Below are positions 38,101 to 45,633 of a DNA stretch of 64,000 bases, one piece after another. The position numbers and the translations under genes were made by a program. The stretch is taken from contig JAAFKA010000005.1 in NCBI GenBank assembly GCA_013299115.1, forward strand, positions 62,001-126,000, given 5' to 3'. The notes beneath the pieces are model-generated. The model was not told where the DNA came from and made no database searches. It saw only the letters and a program-made list of their open reading frames with translations. Position 1 is the first letter of the stretch. Each line of letters starts with the position of its first letter. This stretch comes from Cytophagales bacterium (GTDB lineage: Bacteria; Bacteroidota; Bacteroidia; Cytophagales; Thermoflexibacteraceae).

Positions 38101-38435
38101 TCAACAGAAATACCAGAATATTTGCTGGCAGAGTCTAAAGTGCTTATAAAACCGTTTGATGAGGAGGCATATAAGCCCATCACTCCGTAAATTTCAGGCA
38201 TCTCATGGTGATGTTCTCCTGTGAGTCCATCTTCGTTGATGTGCGTAAATCGGGTGTTGTGAAAACTAATAGACTCTAACAATCCTTCGGGTAGTTGTGA
38301 ATAGGTTTTGTAGGCATTTTCAAACAAGGGCTTGAGTTCTTGTGGCTGCTGCCCCCACAGCGTGGAATACAAGCCTACGAGTAGCCAAACAGACCAAAGG
38401 CTTGTGAGTTTAAAATTGTGTTTTAGTTTTAACAT
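32157..38435 (-). CDS. Giant secreted N-acetylmuramoyl-L-alanine amidase with BACON domains and T9SS type A signal
   Basis: 2092 aa, signal peptide (LTSLWSVWLLVGLYSTLWGQ). Residues ~30-200 are a helical domain. An Amidase_2/PGRP-like domain covers ~236-398, with His255 in AIHVAQGS, AWHIGNANSYTVGIEHEG and NGHTDPGVNW (His382, Asp384) as the probable zinc ligands. A beta-sandwich-rich middle follows. BACON domains are at ~1035-1117 and ~1475-1567 (IAWTVSTTTSWITLN; VNQAAG). Module A is at ~1578-1702 (GDVIGVFF, LVCGG, AYGDD). A type A sorting domain is at ~2012-2092 (LQVYPNPIQDNK; SGMYSYQFKAG). It probably cuts peptidoglycan stem peptides outside the cell, as a lytic or predatory factor or for turnover. 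Confidence 0.9.
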   Translation of the reverse strand: MLKLKHNFKLTSLWSVWLLVGLYSTLWGQQPQELKPLFENAYKTYSQLPEGLLESISFHNTRFTHINEDGLTGEHHHEMPEIYGVMGLYASSSNGFISTLDSASKYSGISVETLKKSTEHNIMGAAAYLNKIAHSKGIHNDIISHKNLSFYREVIEEFSGVPSTDEMSSFIRQEYTYRILLSVSSGIKLGDTFIQNKVEMSKAFNAKELNVLESNKVSINLSSGRVEAVDYPSAEWIPSLNYSSRGNTRITDVAIHVAQGSFTSALNTLRNTTAANPVSSHYLVGSGGRVVQLVRESDRAWHIGNANSYTVGIEHEGFVAQPSYFTEDMYNASTSLTKDICNRNNIAKTSCYKGTQNSALADSYNYHIKGHVHFPVTVNSNGHTDPGVNWQWQKYYDLLNGNVCPGTTLQLTASRMQAASGSTTEMINGQGYTLTFSIKNISTCVITRFVGAVPVDQNGTHYGVLQGGQTQTWQPGETKTISITGTIQGSLGNWNMYFLANPSQNDMEASLSSGAANFRHRIGTNSTSVLNPYPYRVVAGSCPAPSVTFTAEAQLNGVWQDANGMSIPSGTQMRHSWTIRTATNCPILTRTLQPFANGVAGTVRNLTTDTGNTLGAATNGGNSAINVRMVLNASNGTPISREVNYTILPATVTPPPTPSCQTTPTVAITSAPTTAQVNQSVNVGYSINVGNNCALQAARVVVNGTETPLPTNLSGVSNHVFPTTGTYNIKIRAFNGFIWGESPTHTINVTAPPVACVTPSTNLDFPRVNEQITTTTVTLAWEGIVTNPTNCGVQSYMLQIWKNGVALINPTQTTNNFFVLTVSPGVYEFQVASRNPAGLGQLSERRPFTVVALPTSLASPVLTTSASACVGSLVSIFSSDVAGATRYAFFVADNSAMNGAATISPNLPPRSLNFDPATYGFGRTVYIQARAYNASNVASPVSNTITFTTMPQPLVAVNSTRNIIAGQSTDLTTNGAAGGAVIEWFAAQTGGNTLFTGNSYTVSPTTTTTYWVSQYISGCPASTRVSFTVNVTPASLVANPTSVNVLAAGGAASSAISSNIAWTVSTTTSWITLNTTSGNSNGTLNFNVANNTGAARNGTITVSGGGQTATINVNQAAGAVVNPPPTPSSATIIYTNANLAGISKVHLYNNKFTFIAGTNPSALLAGYPDPVRWLKANLVDETGIIAPIETTTVADNLQNGWNLSSANGKLHIARQIPTGSGYGFHMGYKTWDGANLNSETVFANANWGTWPRLSFDSNSNPLLISFAHAGYALFEHTKSGATWTSNAITGYGTHYNAMCATANNNQHYFTVTRSNTNELVMFTKNPTWQPEPITNNVLSNCDFSFLGGVPHSLFLAMDYTTLKLATKTGATWTIETVTTEADTIYHRASLVQDTNGDLLVAFQNNKLHTKVFRKTSGTWTSIYEHTTGLVNGSEVGYVLSGQAPSLLKKGADWYVVYADGLNVYAKNLSPAPPANFLDISVGATSYNTNATINFSAAGNTETFTITTNGTWTGSTNGANWATLNNVSGSGNGTSTITVAANTGAARNTDLTFIGGGITRTIRIQQAAAAIVPPPTGGLSFVPVATPFTHTVVVPNNLTVTGATLTTGDVIGVFFTRNNQLVCGGAINYSATNQALNAYGDDTQTTNVKEGFDNAEVMVWKVKKVNGTVIDFTPTYAPLDITFTHQGSFAINGLSKITNLTLVVAAPTTVTQTIEFREGVNFFGAGVEPTNPAIAAIFGVHDSKIRQIKTIDGKNYLPSLSINTIGNLVKGVGYTVIANAPFTLTITGTPINLAQTPLNLTTGWNMLAYMGDKPNRMADAFATIVSRIEIAKNEAGLPWLPSFGVNQAGPAAPGEAYMVRVSSPCTLIYPTPPTSLPAGAMRSEGNSSQTSHFILEAQTDNNATLLIKEEVLLAAGVKQGEEIAVYSPSGVLVGAATLAELNLGTPIFGQDNYNKNLGLAQDEFFTLKIYNPQTKTERSSEILFVNQGYAANAIINVDFVTFSADGGGYKNELQVYPNPIQDNKQVTFDFNIETETEVILVITDVLGRVVTQENFVAVGGNNQKTIKIDVASGMYSYQFKAGNTVKVGKLVVQ

Positions 38436-38490
38436 AACATTGTTGGTTAAAAATTTGAAAATATTTAATTGATTCTTGTTTAATATCCTT

Positions 38491-38840
38491 GCACTTTCGA
38501 TTGCTCACAACCGAAAGCACTTTATTTTGTGTTTGCGATTTCTCAAAACCGCAATTTCTACACTTTCGGTTGTGAGCAACCGAAATCACACCGAAAGCAC
38601 TTTATTTTGTGTTTGCGGTTTCTCAAAACCGCAATTTCTACACTTTCGGTTGTGAGCAACCGAAATCACACCGAAAGCACTTTATTTTGTGTTTGCGGTT
38701 TCTCAAAACCGCAATTTCTACACTTTCGGTTGTGAGTAACTGAAAGCACACCGAAGGCACTTTATTTTGTGTTTACGGTTTCTCAAAACCGCAATTTCTA
38801 CACTTTCGGTTGTGAGCAACCGAAAGCACACCGAAAGCAC
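38491..38840. repeat. 80-bp tandem array of inverted hairpin doublets
   Basis: Four head-to-tail 80-bp units at 38521-38600, 38601-38680, 38681-38760 and 38761-38840, preceded by a partial unit from 38491. Each unit has one hairpin with arms TTGCGGTTT/AAACCGCAA (loop CTCA-type) and one with arms TTTCGGTTG/CAACCGAAA (loop TGAG). Units differ by a few substitutions, some compensated. With flanks, this fills the 475-bp gap between the giant amidase and the next gene; frames across it are translated repeat, not genes. Confidence 0.9.
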
Positions 38841-38910
38841 TTTCATAGTTTTTGCGGTTTTCTACGATATAAAAGTAAAAAGCAGCCACACCAACCTCAA
38901 TAGGATTCCC

Positions 38911-39162
38911 CTATTTATATTCATCTTCGCCAGCTTGCAGATATTTTATGATTTTGGCAAACAAGCCTGTTTTCTTGTGATGCCCTTGCAAGCCGAAGCC
39001 TGCATAAATCAAGGTCAGTTTTTGCTCTAATTTCTCTTCGGACATATTCAGGTTGCGGGCAATTTCTTTGTTCGTATTGCCTGCAATGAGTTTGTCCATG
39101 ATTGCCTTTTCTTCGGCAGTCAGTTTTTTGTAATCGGAGTAGTTTTCAAATTGATAACACAT
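38911..39162 (-). CDS. Orphan LuxR-type helix-turn-helix protein
   Basis: 83 aa, essentially one DNA-binding domain: LTAEEKAIMDKLIAGNTNK, then EIARNLNMSEEKLEQKLT, then LIYAGFGLQGHHKKTGL. This is the LuxR/GerE fold with no receiver domain. ATG 39162 is the start; the upstream frame to 39243 is translated repeat (CGCEQPQ). It lies near a response-regulator/kinase pair, but repeats separate them. It could regulate neighbouring surface genes; there is no direct evidence. Confidence 0.65.
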   Translation of the reverse strand: MCYQFENYSDYKKLTAEEKAIMDKLIAGNTNKEIARNLNMSEEKLEQKLTLIYAGFGLQGHHKKTGLFAKIIKYLQAGEDEYK

Positions 39163-39191
39163 AAGAGTTTTTGGGTTAAAAGTTTTTCGTG

Positions 39192-39288
39192 CTTGCGGTT
39201 GCTCACAACCGCAAGTTTTACGTTTCGTTTCGGTTGTGAGCAACCAAAATCACCTTATTTCGTGCTTGCGGGTTCTCAAACCTACAAG
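39192..39288. repeat. Three CTCA/TGAG-loop hairpins
   Basis: CTTGCGGTTG/CAACCGCAAG with CTCA loop (39192-39215), TTTCGGTTG/CAACCAAAA with TGAG loop (39228-39249), and a degenerate CTTGCGGGTT/AACCTACAAG with CTCA loop (39264-39288). Confidence 0.7.
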
Positions 39289-39346
39289 TATTCAAGTTTC
39301 AGTTTTGAGGACAGTAACGACTGCCGACCGAAACCACCATTACGTA

Positions 39347-39370
39347 GGTGCGGACTGAAGTCCGCACTAC
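39347..39370 (-). repeat. REP-like GTAG palindrome
   Basis: On the minus strand GTAG followed by arms TGCGGA and TCCGCA around CTTCAG, a one-base variant of the CTTTAG core. Confidence 0.7.
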
Positions 39371-39518
39371 AGCAAAAAAGCCTTACCAAAAACCATTTTT
39401 CGGTTTCTGATAAGGCAAAGGTAATTGGGTAATCCCTTAAAAATGGTAGCCAAAAGGATACTACCAGCAATCAAAAAGATACTTTTGGCAAACGATGGGC
39501 TACTGCTAACCAAAACGT

Positions 39519-39593
39519 AGTAATGAGAAAGATATTGCCAAAGATGACATCTTTTTAAAAGATGTCATCTTTGGCAATATCTTTCTCATTACT
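39519..39593. repeat. 75-bp perfect palindrome downstream of the response regulator
   Basis: Two 37-bp arms around a single T at 39556, with no mismatch in the arms; the outer part is AGTAATGAGAAAGATATTG and the centre ACATCTTTTTAAAAGATGT. It ends 11 bp before the response-regulator stop on the minus strand, so it can act as a terminator. Otherwise 39163-39603 (441 bp) holds only the repeats listed here and a weak hairpin with arms GCCTTA/TAAGGC (39380-39416). Confidence 0.85.
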
Positions 39594-39603
39594 GCCCAAA
39601 AAA

Positions 39604-40263
39604 CTAATATTTTATTCCTTTTTGGGCAAATACAGTGAGCAAAGAGGCTATTTTATTCACATTATGTAAATCGAACAAACCCTTTATAACTTTTTTTACA
39701 TTTGCCTCACTCTGCTTGGTAAGTAGGGCAACTTCTTTGTAGGTTTTGCCTTGCTTTACCAAATTAATGATAGTCTTTGCATTATTTGACAAATCATCAC
39801 TTCCCAATTTATTTTGATTTTGTGTTTGCAACCACGCTGCCAACTGCGGGCTGAGGTAAGTTAGGTTGCGGTCTGTAATGGTCTGAATGGCACTTGCCAA
39901 ATCTGTCATTTCATAGTTTTTTGACAGCAGCCCATCGGCTGCCAGCACCTTGATAACTTGGTGATACCACGAAAATTCAGTATCATAAGTAACCACCAAT
40001 ACCTTTAACTTAGGTTGCTTTGACCTGCAAAGTTCAATGATTTTCAAGCCGTCTAATTCCGTAGTTTCGCCTTTTCTGAACCGCAAGTCCGTTATCACCA
40101 AATCAAACGGCGGCACTTCGGCTGATAGCAGTCTTTTGGCTTCCTCCAAACTTTGGGCTTCGGCAGTAATCTTGGCGTTTACCAAACCCATTATTTTCTC
40201 TATGTCGTTGCGTAAACTCCGCAAAGCAGACGAGTCGTCATCTATGGTAAGTATTCGTTTCAT
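39604..40263 (-). CDS. Response regulator with LuxR-type HTH
   Basis: 219 aa. The receiver domain starts MKRILTIDDDSSALRSL with the acidic pocket, has the phospho-acceptor Asp in LVITDLRF and the conserved Lys in LLSKNY. The C-terminal HTH is SNNAKTIINLVKQGKTYKEVALLTKQSEANVKK-like (about residues 150-205). ATG 40263 is preceded by TTG, but the ATG gives the family start. It is 39 bp downstream of the histidine kinase gene and forms a two-component operon with it. Target genes unknown; the surface adhesin genes flank the operon on both sides. Confidence 0.9.
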   Translation of the reverse strand: MKRILTIDDDSSALRSLRNDIEKIMGLVNAKITAEAQSLEEAKRLLSAEVPPFDLVITDLRFRKGETTELDGLKIIELCRSKQPKLKVLVVTYDTEFSWYHQVIKVLAADGLLSKNYEMTDLASAIQTITDRNLTYLSPQLAAWLQTQNQNKLGSDDLSNNAKTIINLVKQGKTYKEVALLTKQSEANVKKVIKGLFDLHNVNKIASLLTVFAQKGIKY

Positions 40264-40302
40264 CAAAAAATTTGTTTAGGTTGCTTGCAAAAGCCTTTCT
40301 TA

Positions 40303-42465
40303 TCAGGCATAGACCAACGGCACTTTTATCACCACATTTGTTCCTTCGTTTGGCTGGCTAAAAAGCTGCATTGTGCCACCCAAATTTTTTGCTCTTTCTT
40401 GTATATTTTGCAAACCTGTACCATTTTTTAGCTGTTCGGGCAACATACCATCGCCGTCATCTGTAAGGGTAAGCAACAACTGATTGTTTTCCATTTGCAA
40501 ATTCAGACTAATAAAAGTAGCATTTGCCTTTACTGCATTCAGAGTTAGCTCCGTTACCATACGCCAGAGGTGCAGGGCAGTGTTGCGGTCGAGCTGCTGC
40601 CAATTTACAGTAGGCGTAAACTCCACTTTGTACGACAATTTGCTGGCTATATTGCGGTGCATAAACCACTGTATTCTTTCGGGCAGTGGCAGTTGGGGCT
40701 GCTCGGCTGCTTTGTCGGCAATGATGCTAATTTCGTCTATAATAGCCTGCAATTCTTGCCCCTCTTCGGCAGAGATTTGTGAGGCTATTAACTTCAACCT
40801 ACTTTTTACCCCATCGTGTAGTTCGGTAGAAAAATAACCAAAAACATTTTCTATCTCTGCCAATTTCTCTTGTATCATTGCCAACTCCTTAGCCTGCAAA
40901 GCCTGTGTAGCTTTTTGGCGGTTGCGGTAGAAAAAGAAAATTGCACCCAAAACCAAAACCAAAAGCCCTGCACCAAAAAGGTATTGTTGTTGGCGGTTGG
41001 CTTTATCTTTGAGTTCATTTTCGGCTTTCAGCTTGGCGTTTTCAAGGTCTTTTTTCTCAGTTTCATATTTTACAAGTTTTTCTGCTACTTCTCCTTTATA
41101 CTTATTTTTCGCAATACTATCTGTTAGGTTATTTACTGAGTTTATATAAGTAAAAATACTATCTTGAACAGCCTTTGGTAAACTTGATTTTTCCAAATAT
41201 ACTACAGATAAGAATTGATATTGTTTTTTTAATTGTTCTCTGAAATTATATTGTTTGCTGAGATTTATAGCCTCTCTGCTATAAATAACTGATTTATTGT
41301 AATCTTTAAGCTTTCTATAAGTATCAGCTAAAAGACCTAAAGAAATTACATAAGTCTGAATATTACCATTATGTTTTTTATTAATCAAACAACCTTCTTC
41401 TAATAATATAACTGCTTCTTTATATTTTTCTATATATATGTAGTTTTGCCCTAAACAATATTTTATGTCACCTATACCAATACTATCCCCTATTACTTGA
41501 TAGGCATCAAGGGCTTGATTAAAATATTTATTTGATTTATTAATATCTTTTTTACCAAAAAAAATATTTCCTAATTCTTGATATACTAAACCTATTTCTT
41601 TGTCTTTTATTTCTATTTTAATTTTTAAAGCAGTCTCAACATATGTGATTGCATTGTCAAAGCTTTCTAAACTACTGTAAATAATTCCTGCGTTTAAATA
41701 CATTGCACTTTCATTAATCTTATCTCCTATTTTTTGATAGATTTTAATAGCTTGTAACAAATAATCTACAGCTTCAGCATAATGTCCTTGTCTTTTTAAG
41801 GCAGTACTCATATTGTTTAACAGCCCAGCTTCACCTCGTAAGTTGTTAGTTTTTTGAGCTACTTTAATGCCTTCCAATGTCAAAATTTTCACACTATCAT
41901 ACTTTCCTTCATTCAAATAAATGCCACCCAAATGACCAATAATAGTGGGTTCTTCTTTTTCATATTTCTCTTGTTTAGCCATTTTCCAAAGAGACAATAA
42001 CATTATTTTTGCCTCTAAAGAATTTTGAGTACGAGCCATAACTCCTGCCTTTGTAAGCATCACTTTTAATAAATCTTTTTTAAAATTATATTTTTTCGCA
42101 ATCTCCATTGCCTTGTCCAAATATTCATAAGATTTTGTATTGTTTGCTATGATTTGGTATAAATTGCCTTTCGCCCCATAAATTCCTATCATTCGTTTAG
42201 GAGAATTTACTTTGGGCAAAATGGCTTCTGCTTCGTTAAGATATTCCTCAGCAATTGCAGGATTATTAAACATAAATTCATAAGCTAAATCTTGTAAAAG
42301 TTTTACCCTCACCGTATCCTCCTCCTTATGCCTCTCCAACTCCCTTTTCAAACTATCCACCACCGCATTTTGCCCATATACAGCCATAAAACAGCCATTT
42401 GCCAGCCATAAAACAGCTATCAACAAAATTTTACATATTTTAGCAACATTTGTAGAAATAAACAT
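40303..42465 (-). CDS. TPR-containing sensor histidine kinase
   Basis: 720 aa. Signal or first membrane segment near the N-terminus (ICKILLIAVLWLANGCFMA). Residues ~40-440 form tetratricopeptide repeats (for example AVDYLLQAIKIYQKIGDKI, AITYVETALKIKIEIKDKE and SNKYFNQALDAYQVIGDSI). A coiled coil follows, then one membrane helix (~493-513, QYLFGAGLLVLVLGAIFFF). The kinase part has ELHDGVKSRLKLIA (phospho-acceptor His) and an HATPase with TLTDDGDGM and NGTGLQNIQERAKNLGG. The periplasmic TPR sensor is a Bacteroidota design. It partners the response regulator 39 bp downstream. Confidence 0.92.
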   Translation of the reverse strand: MFISTNVAKICKILLIAVLWLANGCFMAVYGQNAVVDSLKRELERHKEEDTVRVKLLQDLAYEFMFNNPAIAEEYLNEAEAILPKVNSPKRMIGIYGAKGNLYQIIANNTKSYEYLDKAMEIAKKYNFKKDLLKVMLTKAGVMARTQNSLEAKIMLLSLWKMAKQEKYEKEEPTIIGHLGGIYLNEGKYDSVKILTLEGIKVAQKTNNLRGEAGLLNNMSTALKRQGHYAEAVDYLLQAIKIYQKIGDKINESAMYLNAGIIYSSLESFDNAITYVETALKIKIEIKDKEIGLVYQELGNIFFGKKDINKSNKYFNQALDAYQVIGDSIGIGDIKYCLGQNYIYIEKYKEAVILLEEGCLINKKHNGNIQTYVISLGLLADTYRKLKDYNKSVIYSREAINLSKQYNFREQLKKQYQFLSVVYLEKSSLPKAVQDSIFTYINSVNNLTDSIAKNKYKGEVAEKLVKYETEKKDLENAKLKAENELKDKANRQQQYLFGAGLLVLVLGAIFFFYRNRQKATQALQAKELAMIQEKLAEIENVFGYFSTELHDGVKSRLKLIASQISAEEGQELQAIIDEISIIADKAAEQPQLPLPERIQWFMHRNIASKLSYKVEFTPTVNWQQLDRNTALHLWRMVTELTLNAVKANATFISLNLQMENNQLLLTLTDDGDGMLPEQLKNGTGLQNIQERAKNLGGTMQLFSQPNEGTNVVIKVPLVYA

Positions 42466-42493
42466 TTTTGTAAGAGTTTTAAAGGTGAAACCT

Positions 42494-42554
42494 GTAGCTG
42501 CGGAGCTTTAGCACGCAGAACTACTAATACTGCGGGCTAAAGACCCGCAGCTAC
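42494..42554. repeat. Convergent pair of GTAG/CTTTAG palindromes (REPIN-like)
   Basis: Forward unit 42494-42518 starts GTAG with arms CTGCG and CGCAG around a CTTTAG core. Reverse unit 42530-42554 is its inverted partner, with arms CTGCGGG and CCCGCAG around a CTTTAG core. Eleven bp separate them. It lies between the histidine kinase and the adhesin gene. Confidence 0.85.
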
Positions 42555-43559
42555 AGCCAAATCACAGCAAGCATAGCAAAAACAAAAGAGAAAAACAAAT
42601 TTGGGTAAACCCTATTTTTTGTAAGGTGGTTCATGTTACCTATCAAGTTACGCCTGTTTATTTTAACTCCCCTTTTGGCTTGATGCTTTACTTTTTTTAA
42701 TTCATCTTATGCCAACTGCTGCCATCACTTACCACTTGTACCTTGCTACCAGCCGTAACAACAGGCGTAGCCGTACCATTAGCAATAACATAAGTGTCTG
42801 TAACAAGTACAGAACTTGTCGAGTGATTGACTATCATATATGCTCTTCCTACACAAGTGCTTGCAGTAGGCAAGTTTATTGTATTGCCTGAAGTAGAACC
42901 ACTGTAAATAATCATATAATCATTTGCACCTAATGAAGTAGCATTACTGCTGGTGTTGATAGTCATTACTGAATAGGAAACTGAGCCGTTGATGTGCATT
43001 TTGCTATTGGGTGCTGTAGTGCCAATGCCTACACTGCCTCCGCCTGCGGCTATTTCCACATTGCCTGCATTATCGCCATTGAGTAGCAAAGCACCTGTGC
43101 CTTTGCTGCGGACTTGCAAACCTAAATCGGCAGGTGTGTTTGTTCCGTTGGGGTAGATAGTTGAACGGGTGGCGGTGTTAAACAGAAAATCTGAATTGGC
43201 AGATGAGCTACTCAACATCAAGGCACCCGCCACTTCTAATTTTTCAGTGGGTGTATTTGTGCCAATGCCTACATTGCCCCCTGTGCCATAAACGGTTAAA
43301 AATCTTGTTCCACTTTTTTCTAAATACAAGTCTGCACCTGTTTGAATGTTCCAACTGTTATTGAAATTGACTTGTCCTGCTAAGGTGCTATTGCCTACTA
43401 CGTGCAACTTGGTTGTAGGCGAAGCAATACCAACACCCAAATTGCCCGATAAGGCATTGTATTGATTGCTACCTGAAACAGTCCAACTTGCACTGGAAAC
43501 TGCCGCCACCCATGAGGCATTGCCCGAAGCATCGGATTGGAGAAGGTAGCCATTGCTTG

Positions 43560-44495
43560 CTCCGTTAGTTAGTTGAAAATTGGTAGTTTTGGTTTTGCCT
43601 GAAACTTCTAATTTTTCGGTAGGTGAGGTAGTGCCAATGCCCACGTTTCCTGTGTCATTAATGACCATTCGGATATCAGAGGAAGCTGTATTTGTACCAG
43701 AGGCAATTCTAAATAAGTCATTGTAGGTATCTATGTAGTAGGCTTGTGTGGCAGCAGTCCCATGGTTTAATTGTAATTGCCCACCTTCTGAACTTGATAT
43801 TGCCCCTAAAGCTAAACTACTTCCGTTAGGCAAAATAGCAGAACTAAATGTGGTTGTTTTGATACCCACTGTATAGGTATTGTCATATACCAAACTGTTG
43901 GAAAGATTACTTCCATTCCATTTAGGAGTATAATTTGTGGTTACACCACTTAAGCCTAATAAATTGTTTAAATCTGCCCAAGTTCCATTACCAGTGGCAT
44001 CAGATTTTAACACATAACCATTAGTTGCACCATTCGTTAGCTGAAAATTAGTAGTTTTGGTTTTGCCCGAAACTTCTAATTTTTCGGTAGGTGAGCTTGT
44101 GCCTATGCCCACGTTTCCTGTGTCATTAATGACCATTCGGATATCAGTAGAGGCTGTATTTGTACCAGAGGCAATTCTAAATAAGTCATTGTAAGTATCT
44201 ATGTAATAGGCTTGTGTGGCAGCAGTCCCATGGTTTAATTGTAATTGCCCACCTTCTGAACTTGATATTGCCCCTAAAGCTAAACTACTTCCGTTGGGCA
44301 AAAGAGCAGAACTAAATGTGGTTGTTTTGATACCCACTGTATAGGTATTGTCATATACCAAACTATTGGAAAGATTACTTCCATTCCATTTAGGAGTATA
44401 ATTTGTGGTTACACCACTTAAACCTAATAAATTGTTTAAATCTGCCCAAGTTCCATTACCAGTGGCATCAGATTTTAACACATAACCATTAGTTG
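43560..44495 (-). repeat. In-frame 468-bp tandem duplication inside adhesin 1
   Basis: Two nearly identical 156-aa segments in tandem, each holding SGVTTNYTPKWNGS, LGAISSSEGGQLQLN, then the linker VSGKTKTTNFQLTNG. Common motif points are 468 bp apart (for example bases 43663 and 44131). The exact edges are approximate. A third partial copy of the linker follows near 44508. Confidence 0.75.
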
Positions 44496-45379
44496 CACCA
44501 TTCGTTAGTTGAAAATTGGTAGTTTTGGTTTTGCCTGAAACTTCTAATTTTTCGGTAGGCGAGGTAGTGCCTATGCCTACATTGCCACTCAAGGCATTGT
44601 ATTGATTGCTACCCGAAGTTGTCCAGTTGCCTGTTCCAAATGTGGTAGGATTTACCCAAGTTCCATTGCCCGAAGCATCAGATTGCAAGACATAACCATT
44701 GGTAGCACCATTAGTCATTTTGAAATATTTGGTGGCTAAATTGTCGTTGATAGTCAAGGTTTTAGTACCAAAATCTCCATATAGCAAAGGCGAAGAAGTA
44801 TTGGAATTAGCGATGTACAATTTGTCGAAACCTGTTTCATTATACCCTGCTTCATATCCTATAAAAATGTTACCATTGCCATTGTTATTATTCCCCGCTT
44901 GATATCCTACTGCTATATTGTTATTGCCCGCTGTGTTATTTCTTAATGAGAATTTTCCAACTGCAATATTATAGCTTCCTGTTGTGTTATTGTTAAGGGA
45001 TCCATTGCCAATTCCCAAATTGTTGAAACCTGTCGTGTTGGCATCTAAGGCATTTTGACCAATGGCTACATTCTCAAAACCTGATGTATTGTTTTGCAAA
45101 GCAAAGCTCCCTATAGCAGTATTTAACTCACCTGTTGTATTATTTTTCAATGTTTCTTTGCCTATGGCAATGTTCCAAGTTCCTGTGGTGTTGGCATTTA
45201 AAGCCTGATAACCCAGGGCTATATTGTTTTCTCCTGTCGTATTGGCATTCAAAGCACCATTGCCAATAGCCACCAAACCCCGATTACTACTTGTACCTTC
45301 GCTTGTGCCTGTGCTTCCTGCACCCGAAGTTTGCCCTAAGTAAGAAGTGCCAACATAGCGCAAAGCACTTAAATTATTT

Positions 45380-45633
45380 GCTACCCAAGTTCCATTGCCC
45401 GAAGCATCAGATTGTAAAACATAACCATTCGTTGCACCATTGGTTAGTTGGAAAGTGGTAGTTTTGGTCTTGCCTGAAACGTCTAACTTTTCGGTGGGTG
45501 TATTAGGCTACCCAAGTTCCATTGCCCGAAGCATCAGATTGTAAAACATAACCATTCGTTGCACCATTGGTTAGTTGGAAAGTGGTAGTTTTGGTCTTGC
45601 CTGAAACGTCTAACTTTTCGGTGGGTGTATTAG
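45380..45633. repeat. Exact 127-bp tandem duplication breaking adhesin 1
   Basis: 45380-45506 and 45507-45633 are identical as far as I can read. 127 is not a multiple of three, so it shifts the frame and creates a stop (V-A-stop) at the junction. The unit corresponds to the common linker TPTEKLDVSG...SGNGTWVA. Confidence 0.9.

Noticed and set aside
38521-38840. CRISPR array
   Set aside because: The units are contiguous 80-bp tandem copies with nothing unique between them.
38529-39030. Plus-strand ORFs through the 80-bp array (repeated FLKTAISTLSVVSN-like peptide)
   Set aside because: The reading follows exact DNA repeats and hairpins and has no family features; it is translated repeat.
42697-45363. 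888-aa ORF as a separate gene from 45503-46237
   Set aside because: Its start is an internal TTG and the frame joins the upstream part once one 127-bp copy is removed.
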